Below, one piece after another: positions 8,293-16,117 of a DNA stretch of 64,000 nucleotides (its first letter is position 1; each line of letters begins with the position of its first letter). The notes under the pieces are model-generated. The model saw only the letters and a program-made list of their open reading frames with translations. It searched no databases and was not told the DNA's origin. This DNA is from Promicromonospora sukumoe (GTDB taxonomy: Bacteria; Actinomycetota; Actinomycetes; Actinomycetales; Cellulomonadaceae), in assembly GCF_014137995.1 (NCBI RefSeq), contig NZ_JACGWV010000003.1:1-64000 (forward strand), read 5' to 3'. The position numbers were made by a program, and so were the translations under genes.

Positions 8293-9465
8293 ATGGTGAG
8301 CAGCGGGGGGTCCGGGGCCGACGGCGGGACGACGTCCGATGGTGTGCCCGACGGCGGAGGGCCGCCGGACGGCGCGCCGTCGGCCGTCGCCGTCGCCCCG
8401 CCCGGGACGTCGGGTCCGCTCGTCGCCCTCGTCGAGCCGGACTACGCCTCCTGGGGGCAGCGCTTCGTCGCGGTGATCCTCGACAACGCGATCCTCGCCG
8501 GGGTGACCTGGCTGGCGCTCGGACCGGAGTTCGGCGTGCCGACGCTCACGCCGGGATGGGGCTCGACGGCCCAGGACGCCGCCCGGGGCGGCGGCCCGCT
8601 GGTCCTGGTCCCGGTCGCCGCCCTCGCTGTCCTGCTGGTCCTCCAGGCCACGACGGGCTGGACGCCGGGCAAGCTCGTGACCGGCATCCGCGTGGTCCGC
8701 GAGGACGAGCACCGGCCGGCCGGGCTGGGCAAGACGCTCGCCCGTTGGGTGCTCCACTTCCTCGACGCCATCCTGCTGATCGGCTACCTGCGGCCCGCCT
8801 GGCACGCGAAGCGCCAGACGTTCGCCGACTCGATCGTGCGGACCGTCGTGCTGCGCGAGGTCCCCGACCTCCCCCGCCGGCCCCGCATCGTCCTGTACTC
8901 GGCCGCGGTCGTGACCTGCGTGCTCGGGCTCGGGTACGGATACGTGCCGATCAGCAGCGGGAGCGCGGCCGACGTGGGCGACGACTCGCCCCTGTGCGAG
9001 GTGGCGACCCCGGAGCCGGCGCTCGTCGCCGGGGAGATCCGGCCGGCCGGGTCCGTGTCGATCAACCGGGACCGCCGGCTGTGGACGGTCCGGGAGACCC
9101 GCACGACGCACCCGGGAGCCGTCCTCACGTGGACGAGCGACACGTCGGCCCGGGACACCGACTACCGGGTGGAGCTCGACGCCCGCCCGGGGGACGGCGA
9201 GGCCGTGGCGATCTCCCGGTCCTGGGACATCGGGACGAGCGACGCCGGCTCCTGGACGGACGACGAGGAGTTCACGCACACCCGGACCATCGGTGCGGAC
9301 GGGGACACGCACGACGTCCAGGTCGACATCACCGACCCCGCAGCCGACCGGGACCTCGCCACGCTCGACGACCAGCCGTGGATCGACGTCCGGCTGCTCG
9401 CCGACGGCGAGCTCCTGGCGGAGTGCGGCGGCACGGTGACCTACACCGAGGCCCCCCGGGACTGA
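8293..9465 (+). CDS. RDD-family membrane protein with extracytoplasmic C-terminal domain
   Basis: Integral membrane protein of unknown function. After a Gly/Pro-rich leader of about 45 residues comes the RDD domain: an Arg in WGQRFVAVILDNAIL with the Asp two turns on, helices near 60-80 and 95-115, TPGKLVTGIRVVRED, and the second Asp in RQTFADSIVRT. A further helix near 200-220 (IVLYSAAVVTCVLGLGYGYV) leads to a soluble Asp/Thr-rich tail of about 170 residues that I do not recognise. Most RDD proteins lack such a tail. The gene is single, with the DinB-like gene following after 55 bases on the same strand. ATG 8293 is the only sensible start. Confidence 0.75.
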   Translation: MVSSGGSGADGGTTSDGVPDGGGPPDGAPSAVAVAPPGTSGPLVALVEPDYASWGQRFVAVILDNAILAGVTWLALGPEFGVPTLTPGWGSTAQDAARGGGPLVLVPVAALAVLLVLQATTGWTPGKLVTGIRVVREDEHRPAGLGKTLARWVLHFLDAILLIGYLRPAWHAKRQTFADSIVRTVVLREVPDLPRRPRIVLYSAAVVTCVLGLGYGYVPISSGSAADVGDDSPLCEVATPEPALVAGEIRPAGSVSINRDRRLWTVRETRTTHPGAVLTWTSDTSARDTDYRVELDARPGDGEAVAISRSWDIGTSDAGSWTDDEEFTHTRTIGADGDTHDVQVDITDPAADRDLATLDDQPWIDVRLLADGELLAECGGTVTYTEAPRD

Positions 9466-9520
9466 CGCCACCCCGGAATTCCCGTGGCTCCCTGCCCCGG
9501 CCCAGGTCCACCCTGGACGG

Positions 9521-10129
9521 ATGGAGCCCCACGAACAGGCCGAAGAGCCCGAGACCACCCGCTGGACGAGTGCCACCGTCTTCCCCGACATGTGGACCGA
9601 CCCCGACGACGACCCGCGCGAGACCGACACCCCGGTCACCGACGAGCGCGGCATGCTGCTCGACTACCTGCGCTACTACCGGCTCACGCTCGAGATGAAG
9701 TGCGCCGGGCTCGACGCCGAGCAGCTCGCCCGCCGGTCCGCCCCGCCGTCGGGCATGTCCCTGCTCGGACTCGTGCGGCACCTCGCCGACGGGGAGCGGC
9801 ACCTGCGCCGGGTCCTGGCCGGCGAGGACGTGCCGCCCCTCTACCGCACCGACGAGGACCGCGACGGCGACTGGAACGGCGCCGTGGCCGACCCCGCCGT
9901 CGTCGACGACGCGTGGCGCCGGTGGCACACCGAGATGGCGGCCACCGACCGGTACCTGGACGGCGTGACCGACCTCGCGAGCTGGAACACCGGCGTGTCC
10001 GACCTCGGCCCCGAGGGCGGCGACCTGCAGGTCCGGGACGGCCTGCTCGGACACGTCGTCGAGTACGCGCGGCACTGCGGCCACGCCGACCTCCTGCGCG
10101 AGCGCGTGGACGGCCGCGTCGGCCAGTGA
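9521..10129 (+). CDS. DinB-like / DUF664 family protein
   Basis: Four-helix-bundle protein of the DinB superfamily (DUF664 branch), 202 residues. Family members carry a three-histidine metal site, and some are mycothiol-dependent transferases (family knowledge). Visible signatures are GMLLDYLRYYRLTLEMKCAGL at the start of the bundle, the helix with His in LVRHLADGERH, and the last helix GHVVEYARHCGHADLLRE that supplies the remaining histidines. A substrate cannot be named. CACCCT lies six bases before the ATG and no clear ribosome site is present, in line with the leaderless starts seen elsewhere here. Confidence 0.8.
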   Translation: MEPHEQAEEPETTRWTSATVFPDMWTDPDDDPRETDTPVTDERGMLLDYLRYYRLTLEMKCAGLDAEQLARRSAPPSGMSLLGLVRHLADGERHLRRVLAGEDVPPLYRTDEDRDGDWNGAVADPAVVDDAWRRWHTEMAATDRYLDGVTDLASWNTGVSDLGPEGGDLQVRDGLLGHVVEYARHCGHADLLRERVDGRVGQ

Positions 10130-10298
10130 CCGCCGTCGGCCACCGTGCCGACGCGGCGACGGCCGCCGGCGGGTGATGTCGCGATCCCGGCCCGCCGGCC
10201 GCTTGCGCCCACGCGCGACAGTGGCAGTGTGGAAAGGGTCCGGCGCTCCCGACGGACCACTCCGTACGGTCGCCGGCGATCACGGAGGAGTGACAACG

Positions 10299-10715
10299 AT
10301 GGTCAAAGTGCGCAGAGTGCTGCCGACGTTCGCGGCGAACGACATCGACGCCGCGCGAGCGTTCTACGAGGACACGCTCGGGCTGAGCGTGTCGGCCCTC
10401 GACGAGGGCGCGGGCCTGGTGCTCGACCTCGGGGACGGCGCCGCCGTCTTCATCTACCAGAAGGACGACCACGTCCCGGCCCCGTTCACCGTCATGCACC
10501 TGACGGTCGAGGACGTCGACCAAGTCGTCGACGAGCTCGCCGCCAAGGGCGTGCCCTTCCAGCACTACGAAGGGTTCGACCAGGACGAGAAGGGCATCGT
10601 GCGCGGCTTCATGGAGGGCGGCGACGGCGCCTGGTTCACCGACCCGGACGGCAACATCATCGGCCTCGCCGACGGCGCAGGGATGGAGGCGTTCCTCGAA
10701 AATCCTGGCGGCTGA
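10299..10715 (+). CDS. VOC/glyoxalase-superfamily protein
   Basis: A 138-residue single-module vicinal-oxygen-chelate protein with the paired beta-alpha-beta-beta-beta repeats: VLPTFAANDIDAARAFYEDTLGL opens the first and FTVMHLTVEDVDQVVDELAAKGV the second, ending in the conserved WFTDPDGNIIGL. Relatives act as glyoxalases, dioxygenases or antibiotic-binding proteins; which applies here cannot be read from sequence. ATG 10299 follows CGGAGGAG at good spacing, so longer upstream starts are rejected. It lies 29 bases before the alpha/beta hydrolase gene. Confidence 0.85.
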   Translation: MVKVRRVLPTFAANDIDAARAFYEDTLGLSVSALDEGAGLVLDLGDGAAVFIYQKDDHVPAPFTVMHLTVEDVDQVVDELAAKGVPFQHYEGFDQDEKGIVRGFMEGGDGAWFTDPDGNIIGLADGAGMEAFLENPGG

Positions 10716-10730
10716 AAGAGCCGCCTCGGC

Positions 10731-10736
10731 TAGCAT
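10731..10736 (+). promoter_or_regulatory. -10 element for leaderless hydrolase gene
   Basis: TAGCAT sits eight bases before the ATG at 10745, with no ribosome site between. This fits a leaderless transcript starting at or near the start codon. Confidence 0.5.
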
Positions 10737-10744
10737 CTGGCGCC

Positions 10745-11659
10745 ATGTCACCCACGTTCGTGCTGGTCCATGGCGCCTTCGCCAACTCGTTCTCGTTCGC
10801 GCCGCTCCAGGCCGAGCTTGCACTGCTCGGGCACCGCTCCGCAGCCGTCGACCTGCCCGGCCACGGGTTCGAGGCCACCTACCCGGCCGCCTACCAGGCA
10901 CCTCAGGACCCGGCCGGACTCGCGACCACGCCCGGCAGCATCCAGGGCGTCACGCTCGCCGACAACGTGGCCCGCGTCGTCGAGGTCCTCGAACGGGCCA
11001 AGGAGCACGGCCCGGTGATCCTGGTCGGCCACAGCCGGGGTGGCATCACGCTGACCGCCGTCGGCAACGCCCGCCCCGACCTGGTCGACCGGATCGTCTA
11101 CGTCTCCGCCTGGGCGCCCGTCGACCTGGACGTGGGCGGCTACTACGCCGGACCCGAGATGGCCGGCACGGACCAGGCGGCGCTCGCGGCCGTGCTCGCC
11201 GGCGACCCGGCCGCGCTCGGGCTGCTGCGCTGCAACTTCCGCACGGCGGACCCGGCGGTGCTGGCCGGCCTCAAGGCGGCGTTCCACGCGGACGGTACCG
11301 ACGACGAGTTCCGCACGTTCCTCAACACGTTCCAGCCGGACGAGAACCTCGACGCCGGCACGCCGGACGACCGGGTCCAGGCGGCCACCTGGGGCACGAT
11401 CCCCCGGACCTACGTGCGGCTCAGTGAGGACACGAGCATCCCGCCCGCCATGCAGGACCGGATGATCCGCGAGGCGGACGCGCTCACGCCCGGCAACCCG
11501 TACGACGTGCACACGCTGGAGTCGAGCCACCTGTCGTGGCTGGTCCGGCCGCGGGCGGCGGCCGAGCTGCTGGCGGGCCTGGCGGCAGGTCCGACGGCGG
11601 AGGCCGGCGCCGGCGCCGGCGCCGAGGCCGGCGTCAGCGAGCCGGCCGCAGCAGGCTGA
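10745..11659 (+). CDS. Alpha/beta hydrolase (esterase-like, MenH/HNL-like fold)
   Basis: Soluble alpha/beta hydrolase of 304 residues. Visible: the oxyanion strand FVLVHGAFANSFSF near residue 5, nucleophile elbow GHSRGG (Ser near 98), and the histidine in LESSHLSW near 260. Such proteins include salicylate-esterase and hydroxynitrile-lyase-like enzymes (family knowledge); the substrate is unknown. The last 30 residues are a low-complexity AGAGAGAEAG tail that overlaps the 3' end of the convergent tetR gene by 26 bases; the tail may be dispensable. A TAGCAT box suggests leaderless expression. Confidence 0.85.
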   Translation: MSPTFVLVHGAFANSFSFAPLQAELALLGHRSAAVDLPGHGFEATYPAAYQAPQDPAGLATTPGSIQGVTLADNVARVVEVLERAKEHGPVILVGHSRGGITLTAVGNARPDLVDRIVYVSAWAPVDLDVGGYYAGPEMAGTDQAALAAVLAGDPAALGLLRCNFRTADPAVLAGLKAAFHADGTDDEFRTFLNTFQPDENLDAGTPDDRVQAATWGTIPRTYVRLSEDTSIPPAMQDRMIREADALTPGNPYDVHTLESSHLSWLVRPRAAAELLAGLAAGPTAEAGAGAGAEAGVSEPAAAG

Positions 11660-12224
11660 GCTGGAGCGCCACGGCGGCGGTGACCCGGGGTTCGTCGTCG
11701 GTGGCGAGCAGGTCGAGCAGGGCGCCCCGCAGCACGGCCAGGGCCAGCGTGCGGCGCACCGGGCCCTCGGCGCCGTCGCGTTCGGGCGCGGGCTGGCGGG
11801 CGGCGAGGACGCCGAGCCAGTCGTCCACGGTGGCGCGCGCGAACCCGGCCCAGGGCCCGTCGGGCTCGACGAGCGAGCGGGTGTAGGCCTCGGCCCACAG
11901 GCGCAGCAGCGGGCGGTGCTCGGCGTCCGCCAGCCAGGACCAGACGAGCTCGACCGTCGGCGCCAGGCCCGGCGGCGCGTCGTCGTCGGCCTGCCCGAGG
12001 CGGGCCAGGAGCGCGAGCTCGTCCTGGCGTGCCCGGCTCAGGAGCGCCTGGACCAGACCGTCCTTGCTGCCCCACAGGAACATCAGCACGCGCGGGCTGG
12101 AGCCGATGGCCGCGGCCAGGGGGCGCAGGGACAGGCCGGCCAGGCCGTTGACCAGGGCGTACGCGTACGCGGCCTCCAGCAGCTCGACCTGGCGTGCGGA
12201 CGGGCCTGGCTCGACGTCTGGCAT
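11634..12224 (-). CDS. TetR-family transcriptional regulator
   Basis: A 196-residue repressor of the TetR type. The N-terminal helix-turn-helix is RQVELLEAAYAYALVNGLAG then SLRPLAAAIGSSPRVLMFLW, with the rest an all-helical ligand domain. It diverges from the GNAT gene over 55 bases that contain the dyad ACTGAAAC-N4-GTGTCAGT, where it probably represses both itself and the acetyltransferase. On its own strand TAGGCT lies seven bases before ATG with no ribosome site, so the transcript is probably leaderless. Its 3' end overlaps the alpha/beta hydrolase gene, so the genes are convergent. Confidence 0.88.
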   Translation of the reverse strand: MPDVEPGPSARQVELLEAAYAYALVNGLAGLSLRPLAAAIGSSPRVLMFLWGSKDGLVQALLSRARQDELALLARLGQADDDAPPGLAPTVELVWSWLADAEHRPLLRLWAEAYTRSLVEPDGPWAGFARATVDDWLGVLAARQPAPERDGAEGPVRRTLALAVLRGALLDLLATDDEPRVTAAVALQLSLLRPAR

Positions 12225-12231
12225 GGGGGTT

Positions 12232-12237
12232 AGCCTA
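12232..12237 (-). promoter_or_regulatory. -10 element for leaderless tetR
   Basis: On the minus strand TAGGCT lies seven bases before the ATG at 12224. The TetR dyad at 12243-12262 covers where the -35 contact would be, which suits autorepression. Confidence 0.5.
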
Positions 12238-12242
12238 CTGCT

Positions 12243-12262
12243 ACTGAAACAGTCGTGTCAGT
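12243..12262. promoter_or_regulatory. Probable TetR operator
   Basis: ACTGAAAC-AGTC-GTGTCAGT: 8-bp arms with one mismatch and a four-base spacer, between the divergent tetR and GNAT starts. Size and position are usual for a TetR autoregulatory site. Confidence 0.6.
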
Positions 12263-12279
12263 GGTAACGGGAGGATCGC

Positions 12280-12804
12280 ATGCAGCAGGACCGACAGCGC
12301 GAGGTGCGGGTGCGCCGCGCCGACCAGCCGGGCGACCTGGGCTGGGTGGTGCTGGCGCACGGCGAGACCTACCACCGCCAGTTCGGCTGGAACACGGAGT
12401 TCGAGGCGCTCGTCGCGCGGATCGTCGCCGACTACGCCGGGGCCCACGACCCGCGCACGGAGGCCGCGTGGATCGCCGAGGTGGACGGCGAGCGCGCCGG
12501 CTGCGTCTTCCTCGTGTCCGGGGACGAGCCGGGCGTCGCCAAGCTCCGCATCCTGCTCGTCGCGCCGGAAGCCCGGGGGCTCGGGCTGGGCCGCCTGCTG
12601 GTCGGGGAGTGCCTGTCGTTCGCCCGGGCCGCGGGGTACGGGCGCGTGACCCTGTGGACCAACGACGTGCTCGCCTCGGCGCGGCACATCTACGAGGGCG
12701 AGGGCTTCACGCTGGCCGACGAGGAGAGGCACCACAGCTTCGGGCACGACCTCGTGGGCCAGAACTGGGTGCTCGACCTGGAGCCCGCCGTCGCTGCGGG
12801 GTGA
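12280..12804 (+). CDS. GNAT-family N-acetyltransferase
   Basis: A 174-residue acetyl-CoA-dependent acetyltransferase. The acetyl-CoA loop is LRILLVAPEARGLGLGRLLVGE (V-x-x-x-x-R-G-x-G pattern), followed by the alpha-4 region ASARHIYEGEGF. The N-terminal half with FGWNTEFEALVARIV resembles the GNAT half of MarR-GNAT fusions, but no MarR part is present. A GGGAGG site precedes the ATG. It diverges from tetR and is probably its target; the substrate is unknown. The convergent XRE regulator gene ends six bases after its stop. Confidence 0.88.
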   Translation: MQQDRQREVRVRRADQPGDLGWVVLAHGETYHRQFGWNTEFEALVARIVADYAGAHDPRTEAAWIAEVDGERAGCVFLVSGDEPGVAKLRILLVAPEARGLGLGRLLVGECLSFARAAGYGRVTLWTNDVLASARHIYEGEGFTLADEERHHSFGHDLVGQNWVLDLEPAVAAG

Positions 12805-12810
12805 GACCCG

Positions 12811-13698
12811 TCAGTGCTCGGTCGTGGTCGCCGGCGCCGCTGCCGTCGTCGTAGGCGGCGTCGCGGTCCAGGAGGCCAGGATGCGCAGCGCCTCGTCCGA
12901 CGGCGATCCGGCTTCCGCGGTCAGGACCATCAGGCGCTGCCCGCTGCCGTCGGGGCTGGACCAGGTGTCGCAGTCGAGCGTGAGGTCGCCGACGACAGCG
13001 TGCCGGTACTGCTTGGTGCCGTAGGTGGCGCTGTTGACCCGGCGCTCGGCCCACCAGCGCCGGAAGTCCGGGTCGAGCACGGCGAGCTCACCGACCAGCC
13101 GCGCCAGCTCGGGGTCGTCGGGATCGGTCGCCGCCTCCATGCGCAGCGCGGCGACGGCCTCCCTTGCGTCGTGCTCCCACCGGACGTTGAGCGCACGCAC
13201 GGTCGGGTCGGTGAAGAGCAGGCGCACGTAGTTGCGCCGCCCCGCCGGGACGCTGCCGAAGTCGACGAACAGGGCGGCCGCCGCCGGATTCCAGGCGACG
13301 ACGTCCATCCGCTTGCCGAGCACGATCGCCGGCGTGCCCGTGAGCTGGTCGAGGAGCCGCCGCATCGCCGGTCGGACGGTCTGCCGGGCGCGCCGGCGCC
13401 GGGGCCTGGCGTCAGTCTTTCCCGCGATCTCGTAGAGGTAGCGCTGCTGGTCCTCGTCGAGCCGCAGGGCCGCCGAGAGGGTGGCGAGCACCGCCGCGGA
13501 CGCCGCGACGCGGCCCTGTTCGAGGCGCGTGTAGTAGTCGACGCTGATCGCCGCGACCTGGGCGACCTCCTCGCGGCGCAGCCCGGGCACCTTGCGCCGC
13601 GACACCGTCTCGGGGAGGCCGACGGCGTGCGGGCTGAGCTCGGCCCGGCGCGCCCTGAGGAACGCGCCGAGCTCGTCCGGGTCCACGTGCGAGTTCAT
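12811..13698 (-). CDS. XRE-family regulator with MmyB-like ligand domain
   Basis: A 295-residue regulator. The N-terminal Cro/XRE helix-turn-helix is VPGLRREEVAQVAAISVDYYTRLEQGR, and the C-terminal part (GKRMDVVAWNPAAAALFVDF onward) is the PAS-like MmyB domain, thought to bind hydrophobic ligands (family knowledge). Such regulators usually control the divergent neighbour, here the alpha/beta hydrolase at 13803. Two ATGs are possible, three codons apart (13707 and 13698); neither has a clear ribosome site, and I chose the shorter. The final residues are an Ala/Thr-rich tail. GCTCGG-ACT-CCGAGC in the divergent region is the candidate site. Confidence 0.88.
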   Translation of the reverse strand: MNSHVDPDELGAFLRARRAELSPHAVGLPETVSRRKVPGLRREEVAQVAAISVDYYTRLEQGRVAASAAVLATLSAALRLDEDQQRYLYEIAGKTDARPRRRRARQTVRPAMRRLLDQLTGTPAIVLGKRMDVVAWNPAAAALFVDFGSVPAGRRNYVRLLFTDPTVRALNVRWEHDAREAVAALRMEAATDPDDPELARLVGELAVLDPDFRRWWAERRVNSATYGTKQYRHAVVGDLTLDCDTWSSPDGSGQRLMVLTAEAGSPSDEALRILASWTATPPTTTAAAPATTTEH

Positions 13699-13770
13699 AC
13701 GGTCCATTCTGCGAGCGGGCGGCCCGGCGTGGGAGGGCAGGATCCTTCCCCGGCAGGAACCCGACGCTGT

Positions 13771-13787
13771 TGCTCGGACTCCGAGCG
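13771..13787. promoter_or_regulatory. Candidate operator for the XRE regulator
   Basis: TGCTCGGACTCCGAGCG contains GCTCGG and CCGAGC around a three-base centre, 17 bases before the hydrolase start. It is the clearest dyad in the 104-base divergent region. Confidence 0.4.
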
Positions 13788-13802
13788 GCACAGCCTGGTC
13801 GC

Positions 13803-14738
13803 ATGAACCGAACAGACGTCACCTTCGACAGCGCCGGAATCCTGCTCGCCGGCCACCTCTACCTCCCGTCGCCGGCCGTGCCCGACGCCGCGTCCGGGCC
13901 GCTCCCCGCGATCGTCGTCGGACACCCCGGGACCGGGGTCAAGGAGCAGACCGCCGGCACCTACGCCGCCCGCCTCGCCGAACAGGGCTTCGCGACGCTC
14001 GCCTTCGACGCCGCCTACCAGGGCGAGAGCGGCGGCACACCGCGCGGGCTGGAGGATCCCGCCCACCGCGTCGAGGACCTCAAGGCGGCCGTCTCCTTCC
14101 TTACCACCCGGCCCGAGGTGGACGCCGACCGGATCGGGATGCTCGGCATCTGCGCGTCGGGCGGCTACGGCATCGCGGCGACGGCCGGCGACCACCGCGT
14201 CCGGGCGCTCGCGACGGTCAGCGGCGTCGACGTCGGGCGCCAGTTCCGGGAGGGTGCCGACGGCGCCCAGCCCCCGGCCGTCGTCCAGGGGATGCTCGAC
14301 GCCGCCGCCGCGGCCCGCACGGCCGAGGCGCGCGGCGAGGGCACGGGCATGTTCCCGGTCTTCCCGGAGACCGCCGAGGAGGCCCGGGCGGCGGGCGGCC
14401 GGCACGGTTTCGAGGGCTTCGAGTACTACCGCACGGAGCGCGGGGCGCACCCGCGATCCGCCAAGGAGTTCACCTGGTCGAGCGTCGACCGCATCGCGAC
14501 CTCCGACCAGCTCCGGTTCGTCGGCATGATCGCTCCGCGGCCCCTGCTCCTCGTGCAGGGGACCGAGGCGGTCACGAAGCACATGGGCACCCTGGCGTTC
14601 GCCGACGCGCGCGAGCCCAAGGAGCTGCACTGGGTCGAGGGCGCCAGCCACGTCGACCTCTACGACAAGCCCGAGTTCGTCGGACCGGTCGTCGAGAAGC
14701 TGACCGCGTTCTTCGCCGAAGGGCTCGCCGGGGTGTGA
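13803..14738 (+). CDS. Alpha/beta hydrolase, dienelactone-hydrolase-like
   Basis: A 311-residue hydrolase with no signal peptide. AIVVGHPGTGVKEQTAGTYA forms the oxyanion region, FATLAFDAAYQGESGG the second strand turn. The nucleophile elbow reads LGICASGGYG, so the nucleophile position is Cys as in dienelactone hydrolases, not Ser. RPLLLVQGTEAVT and GASHVDLYDKPEF supply the acid and histidine. Close relatives are annotated as YcjY-like or DLH-family enzymes of unknown substrate. It diverges from the XRE/MmyB gene, a common regulator-enzyme pairing in actinobacteria. Confidence 0.85.
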   Translation: MNRTDVTFDSAGILLAGHLYLPSPAVPDAASGPLPAIVVGHPGTGVKEQTAGTYAARLAEQGFATLAFDAAYQGESGGTPRGLEDPAHRVEDLKAAVSFLTTRPEVDADRIGMLGICASGGYGIAATAGDHRVRALATVSGVDVGRQFREGADGAQPPAVVQGMLDAAAAARTAEARGEGTGMFPVFPETAEEARAAGGRHGFEGFEYYRTERGAHPRSAKEFTWSSVDRIATSDQLRFVGMIAPRPLLLVQGTEAVTKHMGTLAFADAREPKELHWVEGASHVDLYDKPEFVGPVVEKLTAFFAEGLAGV

Positions 14739-14794
14739 CCGCGGTCGGCGACGTACGGGCCGTCGACGGGTGCCGGCGGCCCGCACGGCGCCGA

Positions 14795-16072
14795 TCACAT
14801 CGCGGTCGGCACCTGGCTCCAGGTCGCCGGCAGCCGCTCGGAGTGCCGCACCCACGCCGAGGCGGCCCACGGCAGGTCGTCGGTGGGCTCCGTCAGCGTG
14901 ACGTCCATGTGCCGCAGGAGCTGGTCCACGGCGGTGCGGGCGATCAGCCGGGCCAGGCGGGGTGCGGGGCAGGCGTGCGGCCCCGTGCCCCAGGACAGGT
15001 GGGAGCGGTTGTCGACCTCGTCCCACGGGTCGCCGGTGTGCACGGCCGGGTCCCGGTTCGCCGCGGCGATCCCGAGCACCAGGGCGTCGCCCCTGCGGAT
15101 ACGGCGTCCCCCGAGTTCGACGTCGTTCAGGGCGAACCGCGGCGCCGGGGACTGGGCGATCGGGGAGCGGCGCCACAGCACCTCGTCGAGCGTGCCGTCG
15201 AGCGTGAGCCGGCCGCCGCTGACCCGGGCGGCGAAGCTCCGGTCGGCCAGGACCTGGTGCAGCGTCTCGGTGATCCACGCCGTCAGGAAGATGGCCGCCG
15301 CGCTGACGGGGACGATCGCGCTGCTGGCGATCTCGCCGTCGTGCGCGAAATTGGGGTGGACCGCGAGGCGCGAGAGCAGGTCCTCCCCGCCCTCCTCGCG
15401 CCGCTGACGGATGTGCTCCAGGACGATCCCGGCGGTGTTCGCCTGGGCCTTGGCGACCCGGTCGCCGTCACCGCTCACCAGGGAGGCGGCGTCGGCCATG
15501 AGCATGGCGCCGGTCTCGAGGTCGAACCCGAGCGTGGTGGTCATCGCGAGAAAGCCGATGGGCCGGCAGTACGCCTTGACCAGGTCACCGGACCCGGACG
15601 GACCCATCCGGTCGATGACGCGCTCGCACATGTCCGTGGTCCGCTCGCGGACCACCCGCTCGTCGAGGGCCGCCAGCGCCTCGTCGAGCGGCTCGCGCAG
15701 CCGCTTGCGCTCGTCCCCGTCGTGGTAGAACGCCGTCGGCCGGGGCACCGACGGGGTGTAGGTGCCGATCGCCGTGCCGGGCGGCAGCAGGTTCTCGACG
15801 TTCCACCGCCAGTTGGCGGCGTTCCGGCTGTAGTCGAGCTCCGAGCGCATCACCTGACAGTTCTCGGCGTGCCCCAGGACCAGCCACGCCGGCACGACGA
15901 CGTCGTCCTTGCGCTCGATCTCGACCGGCGCCACGGCGCCCCACTGTTTGCGCAGCCGGGCGTAGTGGGCCTGAGGGTCCGGGCTGCTGGTGATCTCGGT
16001 CAGGGAGGTGAGCCCCGTGTGGCTTTCCAGCGAGGCCGTGCCCCCGGTCGTCTGCTGGGTCATGGACGCCAT
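14795..16072 (-). CDS. Cytochrome P450 lacking ExxR and I-helix signatures (CYP157-like)
   Basis: A 425-residue actinobacterial P450. The heme loop is LSWGTGPHACPAPRLAR with the axial Cys near 368. Two otherwise near-universal signatures are missing. In the K helix, where ExxR should be, the sequence is LDEVLWRRSP, with Trp in place of Arg. In the I helix, IVPVSAAAIFLTAWITETL has no acid-Thr pair for oxygen activation. Both deviations recall the CYP157 family of Streptomyces, known for EQSLW in place of ExxR and often linked to conservon operons. No conservon genes, ferredoxin or reductase are nearby. Start uncertain between ATG 16072 and 16063. Function may be non-oxygenase. Confidence 0.85.
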   Translation of the reverse strand: MASMTQQTTGGTASLESHTGLTSLTEITSSPDPQAHYARLRKQWGAVAPVEIERKDDVVVPAWLVLGHAENCQVMRSELDYSRNAANWRWNVENLLPPGTAIGTYTPSVPRPTAFYHDGDERKRLREPLDEALAALDERVVRERTTDMCERVIDRMGPSGSGDLVKAYCRPIGFLAMTTTLGFDLETGAMLMADAASLVSGDGDRVAKAQANTAGIVLEHIRQRREEGGEDLLSRLAVHPNFAHDGEIASSAIVPVSAAAIFLTAWITETLHQVLADRSFAARVSGGRLTLDGTLDEVLWRRSPIAQSPAPRFALNDVELGGRRIRRGDALVLGIAAANRDPAVHTGDPWDEVDNRSHLSWGTGPHACPAPRLARLIARTAVDQLLRHMDVTLTEPTDDLPWAASAWVRHSERLPATWSQVPTAM

Positions 16073-16117
16073 CTGACCATGGGCGACATGGTTCCCGGAA
16101 GACCCAGATTCACCCGC

